Positions 1 through 6,063 of a stretch of DNA of 6,109 nt are shown here, one piece after another. Numbering within the stretch: the first letter of the stretch is position 1; every line of letters begins with the position of its first letter. The stretch is taken from positions 1 through 6,109 of the forward strand of contig DMYM01000228.1 of assembly GCA_003483645.1 (NCBI GenBank), read 5' to 3'. The notes beneath the pieces were generated by a model. That model ran no database searches. It had not been told where the DNA came from and was given only the letters and a program-made list of their open reading frames with translations. Both the position numbers and the translations under genes were made by a program. The DNA is from Verrucomicrobiales bacterium. GTDB taxonomy: Bacteria > Verrucomicrobiota > Verrucomicrobiia > Verrucomicrobiales > Akkermansiaceae.

Positions 1-281
1 CGCTTCTCGTTCAGACGCATGTGGAACCGCACATCCTTGTTCCCCTCGGGCTGGGTGTAACTGAGCTGGATTTCCTGACCCCGCATGTAGAGGCCCACCG
101 GAAACTTGATCTCGTTCTTACGGATGTGCCCCTTCAAGGACTGATGCTGCAACGTTGCCACATAGCGAGCCGTCTTCAGGAGCGTGTCCGCTGGCGGTTG
201 TGCCTCCTGCCCTGAACTCGAGAACACACTCAAGGTCACTACAGCGGTCAGAGCGAAAATTTTTGACGGAACGGAATTCAT
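1..281 (-). CDS. Exported LolA-like (outer membrane lipoprotein-sorting-type) protein, N-terminal part
   Basis: This is the first 93 codons of a minus-strand gene that runs off the left edge with no stop. The start is ATG at 279-281. The protein opens with a classic Sec signal peptide: MNSVPSK, a hydrophobic stretch (IFALTAVVTLSVF), then SSSGQEAQ with cleavage probably near SSG/QEA. The mature part begins with a helix (PPADTLLKTARYVATLQ) and then alternating strands (SLKGHIRK, FPVGLYMRG, IQLSYTQPE, DVRFHMRLNE). A helix followed by an antiparallel sheet with a 'LKGxxRK' and 'RGxxIQL' pattern resembles the LolA-like proteins annotated in Verrucomicrobiota as outer membrane lipoprotein-sorting protein. 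That family match is from memory, and only the N-terminal third or so is present. It would act in the periplasm or outer envelope. No clear ribosome binding site precedes the ATG (upstream bases on the coding strand read GCGAGATTTCCAGC). It diverges from the gene at 533. Confidence 0.6.
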   Translation of the reverse strand, partial: MNSVPSKIFALTAVVTLSVFSSSGQEAQPPADTLLKTARYVATLQHQSLKGHIRKNEIKFPVGLYMRGQEIQLSYTQPEGNKDVRFHMRLNEK

Positions 282-346
282 GCTGGAAATCTCGCAGTTG
301 CGGAGATGAGACGTCAAGGATCGCCTCTTTATTCGGAAAAATCACT

Positions 347-401
347 GTTGATACCCAGTGAATTCCAAGGGGGTAATATCCGGTATTTTGAGAGTATCAA
401 C
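347..401. repeat. 8-bp inverted repeat GTTGATAC / GTATCAAC in a divergent intergenic region
   Basis: GTTGATAC at 347-354 is the exact reverse complement of GTATCAAC at 394-401, with 39 bases between the arms. A smaller near-palindrome, AATATCCGGTATT (375-387), sits within the loop. The whole lies between two divergent genes (starts at 281 and 533). This is a plausible place for a regulator to bind two half-sites, or for a stem in a leader RNA. No protein partner can be named. Confidence 0.45.
373..400 (-). promoter_or_regulatory. Possible promoter for the exported LolA-like gene
   Basis: On the minus strand TTGATA (plus coordinates 395-400) is followed after 16 bases by TATTAC (373-378). This gives 5 of 6 and 4 of 6 matches to the sigma-70 hexamers. 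It lies about 90 bases upstream of the minus-strand ATG at 281. The -35 hexamer sits inside one arm of the inverted repeat at 347-401. This is pattern matching only, and Verrucomicrobial promoters are poorly known to me. Confidence 0.3.
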
Positions 402-532
402 GGACTTTGTGTTAATAAGCGGGACCTTGTTCACGATTTGGAAAAATTTTTACGAAACCAGCGGATTGTTGCTTGCGACTCACTCAATCCGGGGACTTGG
501 ATAGCGCCCAACGCTCGATCGTCTGATCCGTC

Positions 533-1525
533 ATGAGTCTCCGCCAGCAACTGACCGATATTCTGCCAAATATCCTCCCTTCGAGTCCCACGGAGGCCAC
601 CAAGGGTACCGAGTTGATTCGTCTGGTTCGCCTGCGGTTGGAAGGCGACTACTCCGACGCCTCGCTGCGTTATCACTTTTCAATCATGTCCTGCGACCCG
701 GCATCGCCCATCGCGAAGGTGGAAAAGGGCCAGGGGTACTATCGACGTACCGCTCCAGTCCCAGCACTGGCCGGGGCGCAGGACCTGCTTTCAATGACAC
801 AAGGCCGCCTTGATGACTTTGCCGGCGACCAGGGCGCGGTCAATCACGCCCTGCAACGCATCCGGAAGTTCCGGGCGGCCGCTACCCGTTATTGCGAGAT
901 CAACGGACGGTTCACCTATGCCTTCCGTGCCGCGCTGGCAAGGGACTCGCCGTTTGGCAACCTCTGGAAATTTCCCGATATGGTTATAGTGGATTGGGAA
1001 GCTGGCGAACCCGTTGATCAGGGCCTGGCCCTTGATCATGAAACCTTCGCCCTGAAGCGTGGTCTCGGCCTCCCCCCCTACCGCCTGCAGTCAGTCACCC
1101 TCAGGCTCCTGCCCAATTACGAACTATTCCGGGAAGAGTTCTTCCAGGCCCTCAGCGTGAGCGCATGGTGCCAGGGTGGGGAACTCTTCTATGCCGGACC
1201 CATCGAGGATGAAGCCCTTGCCGACGCCCTCCGCCAACTCAGCAACCGCTTCGGAATCGGAGTGACCACCTTCGGCCTGACAGCCGAAGTGCTCGACGAC
1301 CTGCCTGGCCCGGAACACATCCTGACCGCCCAACCCCGCGAGACTGAAGCTCTCATGGAACGCTTCGATGTGCGGCGCATCGCAAGCCCGCAACTGCGCG
1401 ATCATATTGACTGGGCCGCCCTCGATGCCGTCCGGAGCGACGACGACGAGGTCCGGAAACTCTTCAGTTGGCTTATGGAGTGCGTGGACGCGGAACAGGC
1501 CATGCCCTACGAGGGCTCCCGATAG
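533..1525 (+). CDS. Winged-helix plus degenerate PD-(D/E)XK-like protein, function unknown
   Basis: This is a 330-residue soluble protein with no signal peptide or membrane segment. Residues about 1-72 look like a winged-helix DNA-binding domain: helices in TELIRLVRLRLEG, then YSDASLRYHFSIM, and a wing ending GQGYYRR. Residues about 100-135 are helical and basic. Residues about 140-245 resemble the C-terminal domain of the helix-turn-helix/restriction-endonuclease-like group I remember as COG2958: LWKFPDMVIVDW (144-155), a strand SVTLRLLP (187-194), then FREEFFQALSVSAW (199-212) and RQLSNRFGIGV (234-244). Those relatives usually have an E-x-K on the strand before the FFQA motif. Here it reads T-L-R-L, so the nuclease may be inactive. 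The C-terminal 80 residues are acidic and helical. ATG 533 is the only reasonable start because an in-frame stop lies at 524-526. No Shine-Dalgarno is visible. It is convergent with fabG. The family assignment is tentative. Confidence 0.75.
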   Translation: MSLRQQLTDILPNILPSSPTEATKGTELIRLVRLRLEGDYSDASLRYHFSIMSCDPASPIAKVEKGQGYYRRTAPVPALAGAQDLLSMTQGRLDDFAGDQGAVNHALQRIRKFRAAATRYCEINGRFTYAFRAALARDSPFGNLWKFPDMVIVDWEAGEPVDQGLALDHETFALKRGLGLPPYRLQSVTLRLLPNYELFREEFFQALSVSAWCQGGELFYAGPIEDEALADALRQLSNRFGIGVTTFGLTAEVLDDLPGPEHILTAQPRETEALMERFDVRRIASPQLRDHIDWAALDAVRSDDDEVRKLFSWLMECVDAEQAMPYEGSR

Positions 1526-1571
1526 ACTTTCCAGCGGGACTGGATTCAGCGCCCAAGAAAGGGGCTTCTCC

Positions 1572-1585
1572 TGCCGTTAACGGCA
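1572..1585. repeat. Perfect 14-base palindrome TGCCGTTAACGGCA
   Basis: The 14 bases equal their own reverse complement, centred on GTTAAC, in the gap between the convergent genes ending at 1525 and 1666. With no loop and no T-run on either side it does not look like an intrinsic terminator. A dimeric protein-binding site, or chance, are the alternatives. Confidence 0.4.
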
Positions 1586-1626
1586 AACTGGACCCACCGG
1601 GGAAGATGGAGTCCGGTCCGGAGCCC

Positions 1627-1650
1627 GGATGTGGCGCGCTACCGCCATCC
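1627..1650 (-). terminator. Bulged hairpin just after fabG, possible terminator
   Basis: GGAT (1627-1630) and GGCG (1633-1636) pair with CGCC (1643-1646) and ATCC (1647-1650). This forms an 8-bp stem with a 2-base bulge and a 6-base loop. It starts 15 bases after the fabG stop on the minus strand. No U-tract follows, so it is not a canonical intrinsic terminator. It could stabilise the transcript 3' end or serve Rho-independent ending weakly. Confidence 0.25.
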
Positions 1651-1665
1651 TGATCCAGGGACGAA

Positions 1666-2421
1666 TCACATTGTCATGCCGCCATCAATGGCAATGACCT
1701 GCCCGGTTATGTAGCGGGCTTCCGGACTGGCGAGATAGAGAGCCAGGTTGGCGATCTCCTCCACCTCGCCCATGTCCTTGAGGGGGACGATCTTGAGGAT
1801 CTCCTCCTGAATCTTCTCTCCCAGCATCTCCGTCATGTCAGTCCGGATGAAACCCGGTGCGATGGCGTTGCAGGTCACCTTGCGCGGAGCCAGCTCACGC
1901 GCCATTGACTTTGTAAACCCGATCAAACCCGCCTTCGAGGCCGCATAGTTGGCCTGGCCTGCGTTGCCGATGATTCCTATGACCGAGCTGACGTTGATGA
2001 TGCGTGCATCATCCGCCTTCATCAGGGTGCGCTGAAAGGCCTTCAGGGCATTGAAGGCGCCTTTCAAGTTGGTATCGAGAACGGCATCCCAGTCCTCATC
2101 GCTCATGCGTAGCAGGAGACCATCACGGGTGATCCCCGCATTGTTCACCAGAATGTTCACGCTCCCCAGGTCCACAACGATTTGCTTGCCGCATTCCTGC
2201 ATGGCCTCATGATCGGACACATCCACTGCATAGGACCTGGCCGACTCTGGATATTCCTCATTGATGGCAGCTGCCGATTGCCCGCAACTTTGCTCGTTGC
2301 GACTCAAAACGGCCACTTTTGCACCCTCCCTGGCGAAGGCAGCGGCCACGGCCTGCCCGATTCCCCGACCGGCTCCGGTCACCACCACGATCTTGTCCTT
2401 GAAGCGATCCATGAGCGTCAT
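1666..2421 (-). CDS. fabG: 3-oxoacyl-[acyl-carrier-protein] reductase FabG
   Basis: FabG reduces beta-ketoacyl-ACP to (R)-3-hydroxyacyl-ACP with NADPH in each cycle of type II fatty acid synthesis in the cytoplasm. The protein (251 residues from this start) is a textbook classical short-chain dehydrogenase. It has the nucleotide-binding TGAGRGIG at residues 15-22, NNAG at 93-96, and the structural Asn 118 in DTNLKG. The catalytic Ser 146 lies in NVSSV, and Tyr 159 and Lys 163 in YAASK. The tail IAPGFIRTDMT and YITGQVIAIDGGM is typical of FabG rather than of other reductases. The start is uncertain: ATG 2419-2421 (MTLMDRF) is used here. ATG 2410-2412 (MDRFKDK) gives 248 residues and fits the family's usual beginning equally well. 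A TTG at 2443-2445 is open but unlikely. None has a clear Shine-Dalgarno. It lies downstream of holB on the same strand, about 122 bases away. Confidence 0.95.
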   Translation of the reverse strand: MTLMDRFKDKIVVVTGAGRGIGQAVAAAFAREGAKVAVLSRNEQSCGQSAAAINEEYPESARSYAVDVSDHEAMQECGKQIVVDLGSVNILVNNAGITRDGLLLRMSDEDWDAVLDTNLKGAFNALKAFQRTLMKADDARIINVSSVIGIIGNAGQANYAASKAGLIGFTKSMARELAPRKVTCNAIAPGFIRTDMTEMLGEKIQEEILKIVPLKDMGEVEEIANLALYLASPEARYITGQVIAIDGGMTM

Positions 2422-2543
2422 TTGCGATGAAATGACTGATTGCAAAAGACTTATTCTCGTCCACCCGCCATTTCGAAACCCAGTCCGGTCAGATCGTGTT
2501 CAAGCCGCAGAGAGGATCCAGGGAATACCGGCATCCGGGGAGG

Positions 2544-3587
2544 CTATGCCCCAAAGGCCTTCAAAAAACTCACCTCAAGCGCCAATCCTTCCGGCACGTT
2601 GGTATTCAGGAGATCGCGGAGTTCCTGCAGGGCATCGATCCTCTGGAGCAGTGCGTGCAACTCCTGACACCCGGCAAAACGGGCAGTTTGGTCGGCATAT
2701 TGGGGAAACCCCAACTCGCTCACGCCCACCTTCTGGCGCACCGCATCCCCCAGCCAGGAAATGAGCCAATCGACAAGGGCCGACCGCACGGCCAGGTATT
2801 CGGAAGCCGACATTGCGGCGTAATACTTTTCACGTCCTTCCAACCAGTCCCCTTCCGTGGCCTGCTTGTAGGCATCAGCTTCCTCCTTCAGCGCTGCCTG
2901 ATTCGCCTCTTCAATTTCCGCCTTGCGCGCCGCCAGGAGCGACTCGAAATCCACCTTCAGCAAGAGGGCGCCGTGGGCGGAGGGCCTGTCCGCACTGCCA
3001 GCCAGGATAGCCGCAAACGCCATGCTCTCGTCCTCTTGGAGAATCTGGTGGTCAGCGGTGGACTGCAGGACAATCTCCACGCAGCGGGAACGAATGGTGG
3101 GAAGCAGGATTTCCGCATGTGCCGTCAACAGAAGAAGGAGACACCCTGGCGGAGGTTCCTCCAGAGTCTTGAGAAAGGCATTGGCCGCTTTGTCAAACAT
3201 GCGATCCGCATCCGCGATCACGCCCACCTTCCAGGTCCCCTCCGGGGCGGAGAGATGCATGCAGCGCTCCAGTTCCCGGATCTCGGCAATGAGAATGCTC
3301 CGGGATCGTGAGCGGGGACGGACGATCCTCACAAACTCACCCTCCAATTCATCCAGTCCAGCTCCTGCGACCGGTTCTTCAGGTTCACCAAAGAGATCTG
3401 TTTCTCCCGAATTCCCGGGCGGATTGACCATCGCGATCACCCGGGCCGCCAGGTTCCGCTTCCCACTGCCGGCCGGGCCGGAAACCAGGAAGGCATGGGC
3501 CAGGCGCTCACACTGGTGGGCCCCTTCCATCAACTCAAAAGCCCTTGCCGCGGTCACCGCCATGGCCCAATCCAGCGAATCCCTCAT
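2544..3587 (-). CDS. holB: DNA polymerase III delta' subunit (clamp loader)
   Basis: Delta' is the stator of the clamp loader that opens the beta clamp for the replicative polymerase. From ATG 3585-3587 the protein has 347 residues, near the family length. It shows the AAA+ region beginning HAFLVSGPAGSGKRNLA (P-loop at residues 37-44), then WKVGVIADADRM, and the very diagnostic NAFLKTLEEPPP (136-147). TIRSRC (164-169) is the SRC motif that places an arginine finger in the neighbouring subunit. After the P-loop lysine the usual Ser/Thr is Arg, in line with delta' not hydrolysing ATP. The four-cysteine zinc module found in E. coli delta' is absent. In its place is an acidic stretch (about 58-82). 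A charged helical insertion spans about 212-262. The reading frame stays open to 4316, but that extension lies antisense to hisI and is not credible. Upstream in-frame ATGs at 3620 and 3629 are possible alternatives. It is divergent from hisI. Confidence 0.9.
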   Translation of the reverse strand: MRDSLDWAMAVTAARAFELMEGAHQCERLAHAFLVSGPAGSGKRNLAARVIAMVNPPGNSGETDLFGEPEEPVAGAGLDELEGEFVRIVRPRSRSRSILIAEIRELERCMHLSAPEGTWKVGVIADADRMFDKAANAFLKTLEEPPPGCLLLLLTAHAEILLPTIRSRCVEIVLQSTADHQILQEDESMAFAAILAGSADRPSAHGALLLKVDFESLLAARKAEIEEANQAALKEEADAYKQATEGDWLEGREKYYAAMSASEYLAVRSALVDWLISWLGDAVRQKVGVSELGFPQYADQTARFAGCQELHALLQRIDALQELRDLLNTNVPEGLALEVSFLKAFGA

Positions 3588-3731
3588 CACCCTGCAATCA
3601 AAACCGGCTCGCGAGATCATTCCGCCCATTTCCGCCTTTCGCTTTGCTCCTCCTCCCTCCAGCCTCCCGCCGTGAACGAACAGGATTCCCCAGCGACCAT
3701 CACCTTTGTCTCCCGCGACTCCCAGGCCTCC

Positions 3732-4139
3732 ATGGACGAGACCTCCGAGTTTTGCCCCAAGTTCGATTCCAGTGGGCTCATCCCCGCCATTGCCATCGAT
3801 GGAGAGACCCGGGAACCTCTCATGATGGCGTGGATGAACGAGGAGTCCCTCCGGCGAACCCTGCAACTCGGGGAAGCCGTCTACTTCTCCCGTAGCAGGC
3901 AGGAACTCTGGCACAAGGGAGCAACCTCGGGACACACCCAGAAGGTGCTTGAAATCCGCACCGACTGCGACCAGGACGCTCTCATCCTCTATGTTCGCCA
4001 ACAAGGCGCGGGAGCCTGCCACACCGGACGCCGCTCCTGCTTCTATCGGACTGTCACCCCCGGAGATCCATCGACCCTCGATTCGGTGGAGGAACGCACC
4101 TTCGATCCGGGTGAAGTCTACGGCAGGCCATCGAACTGA
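3732..4139 (+). CDS. hisI: Phosphoribosyl-AMP cyclohydrolase
   Basis: HisI opens the purine ring of phosphoribosyl-AMP, the third step of histidine synthesis, in the cytoplasm. The 135 residues from ATG 3732 cover the whole monofunctional enzyme. They include KFDSSGLIPAIA, MMAWMNEESL (31-40), YFSRSRQELWHKGATSGHTQ (51-70), then DCDQDA (78-83) and ACHTGRRSCFYR (95-106). Asp 78, 80 and 82 are the expected magnesium ligands, and Cys 79, 96 and 103 the expected zinc ligands; all are present. No HisE pyrophosphohydrolase domain follows, so it is not the bifunctional form, and no other his gene is in view. A GTG at 3672-3674 would add 20 residues; neither start has a Shine-Dalgarno sequence. I prefer the ATG because family similarity begins only a few residues after it. 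It is divergent from holB. Confidence 0.95.
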   Translation: MDETSEFCPKFDSSGLIPAIAIDGETREPLMMAWMNEESLRRTLQLGEAVYFSRSRQELWHKGATSGHTQKVLEIRTDCDQDALILYVRQQGAGACHTGRRSCFYRTVTPGDPSTLDSVEERTFDPGEVYGRPSN

Positions 4140-4159
4140 GGGGACCGCACTCACCCCGA

Positions 4160-4171
4160 CCCTGTGCAGGG
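4160..4171 (+). repeat. Small hairpin CCCTGTGCAGGG after hisI
   Basis: CCCT (4160-4163) pairs with AGGG (4168-4171) around GTGC, starting 20 bases after the hisI stop. The stem is short and no T-run follows, so a terminator role is weak. Apart from this and the palindrome at 4363-4380, I see no gene or clear signal in the stretch from 4140 to 4414. Confidence 0.2.
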
Positions 4172-4362
4172 ACGAAACCCCGCTCCTCCGCAGGATTCCT
4201 TCCAATGGGAAGAATCGGAGTTCATGCGGATGCTCCCCATCCCCCCGTTTCCCGATGCGGTTCGTCCCGCAGGCAATTGCCCGGGCTTTTCCGGTCACCC
4301 GCGCAAGGCACCCCATCTCCCCACTGAGAGGGATGACCTGCAGGGTCCCATCACTTTACGCG

Positions 4363-4380
4363 TTTAAACAATTGTTTGAA
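4363..4380. promoter_or_regulatory. Operator-like near-palindrome TTTAAACAATTGTTTGAA
   Basis: The 18 bases form an inverted repeat with one mismatched pair; the inner 12 (AAACAATTGTTT, 4366-4377) are perfect. It is AT-rich within otherwise GC-rich DNA and ends 34 bases before the ATG of the DUF3108 gene, where a promoter would lie. Size, symmetry and place fit the operator of a dimeric repressor, for example of the TetR type. No regulator gene is in the window, so the partner is unknown. Confidence 0.45.
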
Positions 4381-4414
4381 TGTTTCGGGGGGAAAGCCGT
4401 CTCAACATCAACTC

Positions 4415-5215
4415 ATGAAACTCTACCTCTGTATCCTGACTGTTCTCGTTCTGCCCACTTCCCCGCTCTGCGGATGGCAGAAAGAGGTAACAACCGGTAA
4501 ACCAGGCCCCTTTCTCAAGAAACTCCAACCGGTCCACCTGAGCTTCGAGTTAAACTGGGACGGCAAGATCAACTCCGGAAATCTGAACCTTCTCTTCGAT
4601 CGCAAGGATTCACGTTACCCTCACTATATCATCACTCAAATTTACGGCGGCAGCACCGGCGTAGCCAAAGGACTCTTTCCCTACGACTGCAACTTCACTT
4701 CATTTCTCCGGAAGGATGACCTGCGTCCGGCCATGTTTACCGCCATCGAAACAAACTCCGACGAACGCCGGGAGACCAACAACTGGTACCGCTCAACCGT
4801 CACCAGCAAGGAAGTCACTACCCCTCACCGGAAAGGCAAGGCCCCCAAGACCAAAAAGACCACTTTCACCTTCAGCAAGGCCCCCGTCTACGATCTCGCC
4901 TCCGCTTTCCTCTACATCCGCAGTCTCGATCTCAAGGTGGGCCAGGAGACGGTCATGGTCCTCCACCCTTTCGCCAGTCCCTACCTCGCGCGCATCAAAG
5001 TCCTGCGCCGGGAGATTCATCGCGGATTAAAGTGCCTCCGGATGGATCTGAAACTGCAGAAGATTGGCCCCGGAGGAAACCTCCTTGGGTATGACAAGAT
5101 GAAAACCACCACCATGTGGTTCAGTGACGATCACGAACGACTGCCTGTCGAACTCCGCAGCAAGGTCTTTATCGGCGACGTCCGAGCTGTCCTGGTAGGG
5201 AAAAAATACCTCTGA
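4415..5215 (+). CDS. Exported DUF3108 domain protein
   Basis: The 266-residue protein starts with a Sec signal peptide (MKLYLCILTVLVLPTSPLCG), cleaved probably near CG/WQ. The cysteine is not in a proper lipobox, because Leu and not Gly/Ala/Ser precedes it. The mature part is rich in beta strands. It matches the DUF3108 pattern: an early strand pair (HLSFELNWDGKINSGNLNL, 41-59), a middle DLASAFLYIRSLDLKVGQ (160-177), and the closing MWFSDDHERLPVELRSKVFI (234-253) followed by GDVRAVL. The family is found in envelope or periplasmic proteins of diderm bacteria. Its biochemical role is not established to my knowledge, and a lipocalin- or LolA-like barrel is only a guess. Lys/Arg-rich residues 138-149 interrupt the domain. 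A TTG at 4376 is in frame upstream, but ATG 4415 is chosen because it begins the signal peptide. The nearest G-rich stretch (about 4386-4394) is too far for a good Shine-Dalgarno. Confidence 0.85.
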   Translation: MKLYLCILTVLVLPTSPLCGWQKEVTTGKPGPFLKKLQPVHLSFELNWDGKINSGNLNLLFDRKDSRYPHYIITQIYGGSTGVAKGLFPYDCNFTSFLRKDDLRPAMFTAIETNSDERRETNNWYRSTVTSKEVTTPHRKGKAPKTKKTTFTFSKAPVYDLASAFLYIRSLDLKVGQETVMVLHPFASPYLARIKVLRREIHRGLKCLRMDLKLQKIGPGGNLLGYDKMKTTTMWFSDDHERLPVELRSKVFIGDVRAVLVGKKYL

Positions 5216-5219
5216 AATG

Positions 5220-5232
5220 AGGGTAATACCCT
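5220..5232 (+). repeat. Compact inverted repeat AGGGTAATACCCT
   Basis: AGGGT and ACCCT pair around AAT, giving 13 bases that begin just after the DUF3108 stop. The loop is tight and no T-run follows. It might protect the transcript 3' end; evidence for termination is weak. Confidence 0.25.
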
Positions 5233-5292
5233 GAAATCTGAAGTATGCGGCCCAAGTCCGATCAGGTAATCTTCTTGCGGAACAAGCTGCCA

Positions 5293-5307
5293 GCCATCCG
5301 GGATGGC
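5293..5307 (+). terminator. GC-rich hairpin GCCATCC-G-GGATGGC, possible terminator
   Basis: GCCATCC (5293-5299) and GGATGGC (5301-5307) are perfect reverse complements; a realistic fold is a 6-bp stem with a CGG loop. It lies 78 bases beyond the DUF3108 stop and before the next gene. The following bases are ACCTGTTGG, with no U-tract, so intrinsic termination is doubtful. Confidence 0.3.
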
Positions 5308-5335
5308 ACCTGTTGGACACAGTCGCATCCTGTCA

Positions 5336-5369
5336 TTGAGCAAGGCACGTCCGGTCAGACTAATAGAAT
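5336..5369 (+). promoter_or_regulatory. AT-rich promoter-like patch before the MBL-fold gene
   Basis: TAATAGAAT (5361-5369) could supply a -10 element. TTGAGC (5336-5341) upstream is a possible -35, but the 19-base spacing is long. It lies about 80 bases before the ATG at 5449. An imperfect direct repeat, GTCAGAC (5354-5360) and GTTAGAC (5374-5380), flanks it at a 20-base interval. Weak evidence overall. Confidence 0.2.
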
Positions 5370-5448
5370 ACATGTTAGACCGCCCGCACTTCAATCCGCC
5401 ATCCATGCACCTTGAAAACCGGTCCCCCGGACTTCAAACTTCCCCCAC

Positions 5449-6063
5449 ATGAACATCAGCACTCACTGCGGCGGTTTCTGTCAGACAAACGGCTATCTCA
5501 TTGAAACCGGGAACGGAGCGGTGGCCATAGATGCCCCCGAGGGAATGTTTCACTTCTGCAAACAAAAAGGTGTTAAACCGACCGGTCTGTTGCTTACTCA
5601 CCAGCATTTTGATCATGTGGAGGATGCCGCCCTCTTTCACGAGAATGGAATTCCCATCTACGCCTCGGAACCGTTCAGTCGCGACCTCCAACTCGAAGGA
5701 CTCCTGCGAACCTGGGGCCTCACTATCCAGATCGAGGAGTTTGCCGTGGAGCACATCCTCGCCACGGAGAACAGTCCCCTCCCGCTGGCCGATCTTGAAT
5801 TTGAACTACGTGCGGTACCCGGACACTCGCCCGATTCTTTTGTGTTCCACGTGGCACTTTTTCAAAAACTTTTTGGTGGGGATACCCTCTTCGCCGACGG
5901 AGGCATCGGCCGGACTGACTTTCCCCACGGAGATCACGACCTCCTCATCCGCAGTATTCGAGAGCAACTCCTTCCCCTCCCGGCCAACACCGAAATCCTA
6001 CCGGGGCACGGCCCGTCTACCACGATCGGGCAGGAAATTGTAAAGAACCCCTATCTGGCCTGA
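5449..6063 (+). CDS. Glyoxalase-II-like metallo-beta-lactamase-fold hydrolase
   Basis: The 204-residue cytoplasmic protein is a compact metallo-beta-lactamase-fold enzyme with a full set of metal ligands. It has THQHFDH at residues 50-56 (His 51, His 53, Asp 55, His 56), His 126 in PGHSPDS, Asp 145 in GGDTLFADGGIGRTDFP, and His 187 in PGHGPST. The GRTDFPHGDH stretch (154-163) is typical of the short YcbL/glyoxalase-II-like group, which hydrolyses thioesters such as S-lactoylglutathione. The C-terminal substrate-binding domain of true GloB (about 250 residues) is missing, so the actual substrate is unknown. It has no signal peptide. The start at ATG 5449 leads directly into the fold (STHCGGFCQTNGYLIET). 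There is no Shine-Dalgarno: the bases before it are pyrimidine-rich. It stands alone after a 233-base gap and is probably transcribed separately from the DUF3108 gene. Confidence 0.9.
   Translation: MNISTHCGGFCQTNGYLIETGNGAVAIDAPEGMFHFCKQKGVKPTGLLLTHQHFDHVEDAALFHENGIPIYASEPFSRDLQLEGLLRTWGLTIQIEEFAVEHILATENSPLPLADLEFELRAVPGHSPDSFVFHVALFQKLFGGDTLFADGGIGRTDFPHGDHDLLIRSIREQLLPLPANTEILPGHGPSTTIGQEIVKNPYLA

Noticed and set aside
306..536. 76-codon plus-strand open frame overlapping the start at 533 by ATGA
   Set aside because: The overlap looks like translational coupling, but the predicted protein has no recognisable pattern, no ribosome binding site, and spans the inverted repeat and promoter-like sequence.
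2261..3311. Plus-strand open frames of 167 and 271 codons (2261-2764 and 2496-3311)
   Set aside because: They lie antisense to fabG and holB, which have unmistakable family motifs, and the translations are Arg/Pro/Ser-rich as expected of shadow frames.
2923..3675. 250-codon plus-strand open frame
   Set aside because: It is antisense to the N-terminal half of holB, with low-complexity Arg/Ser/Pro composition and no domain.
3949..4500. 183-codon plus-strand open frame covering the end of hisI and the start of the DUF3108 gene
   Set aside because: It is out of frame with both supported genes and its translation is Arg/Pro/Ser-rich without motifs.
5027..5406. Minus-strand open frames opposite the end of the DUF3108 gene
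   Set aside because: They are mostly antisense to a supported gene, and the remaining part spans the hairpins in the gap.
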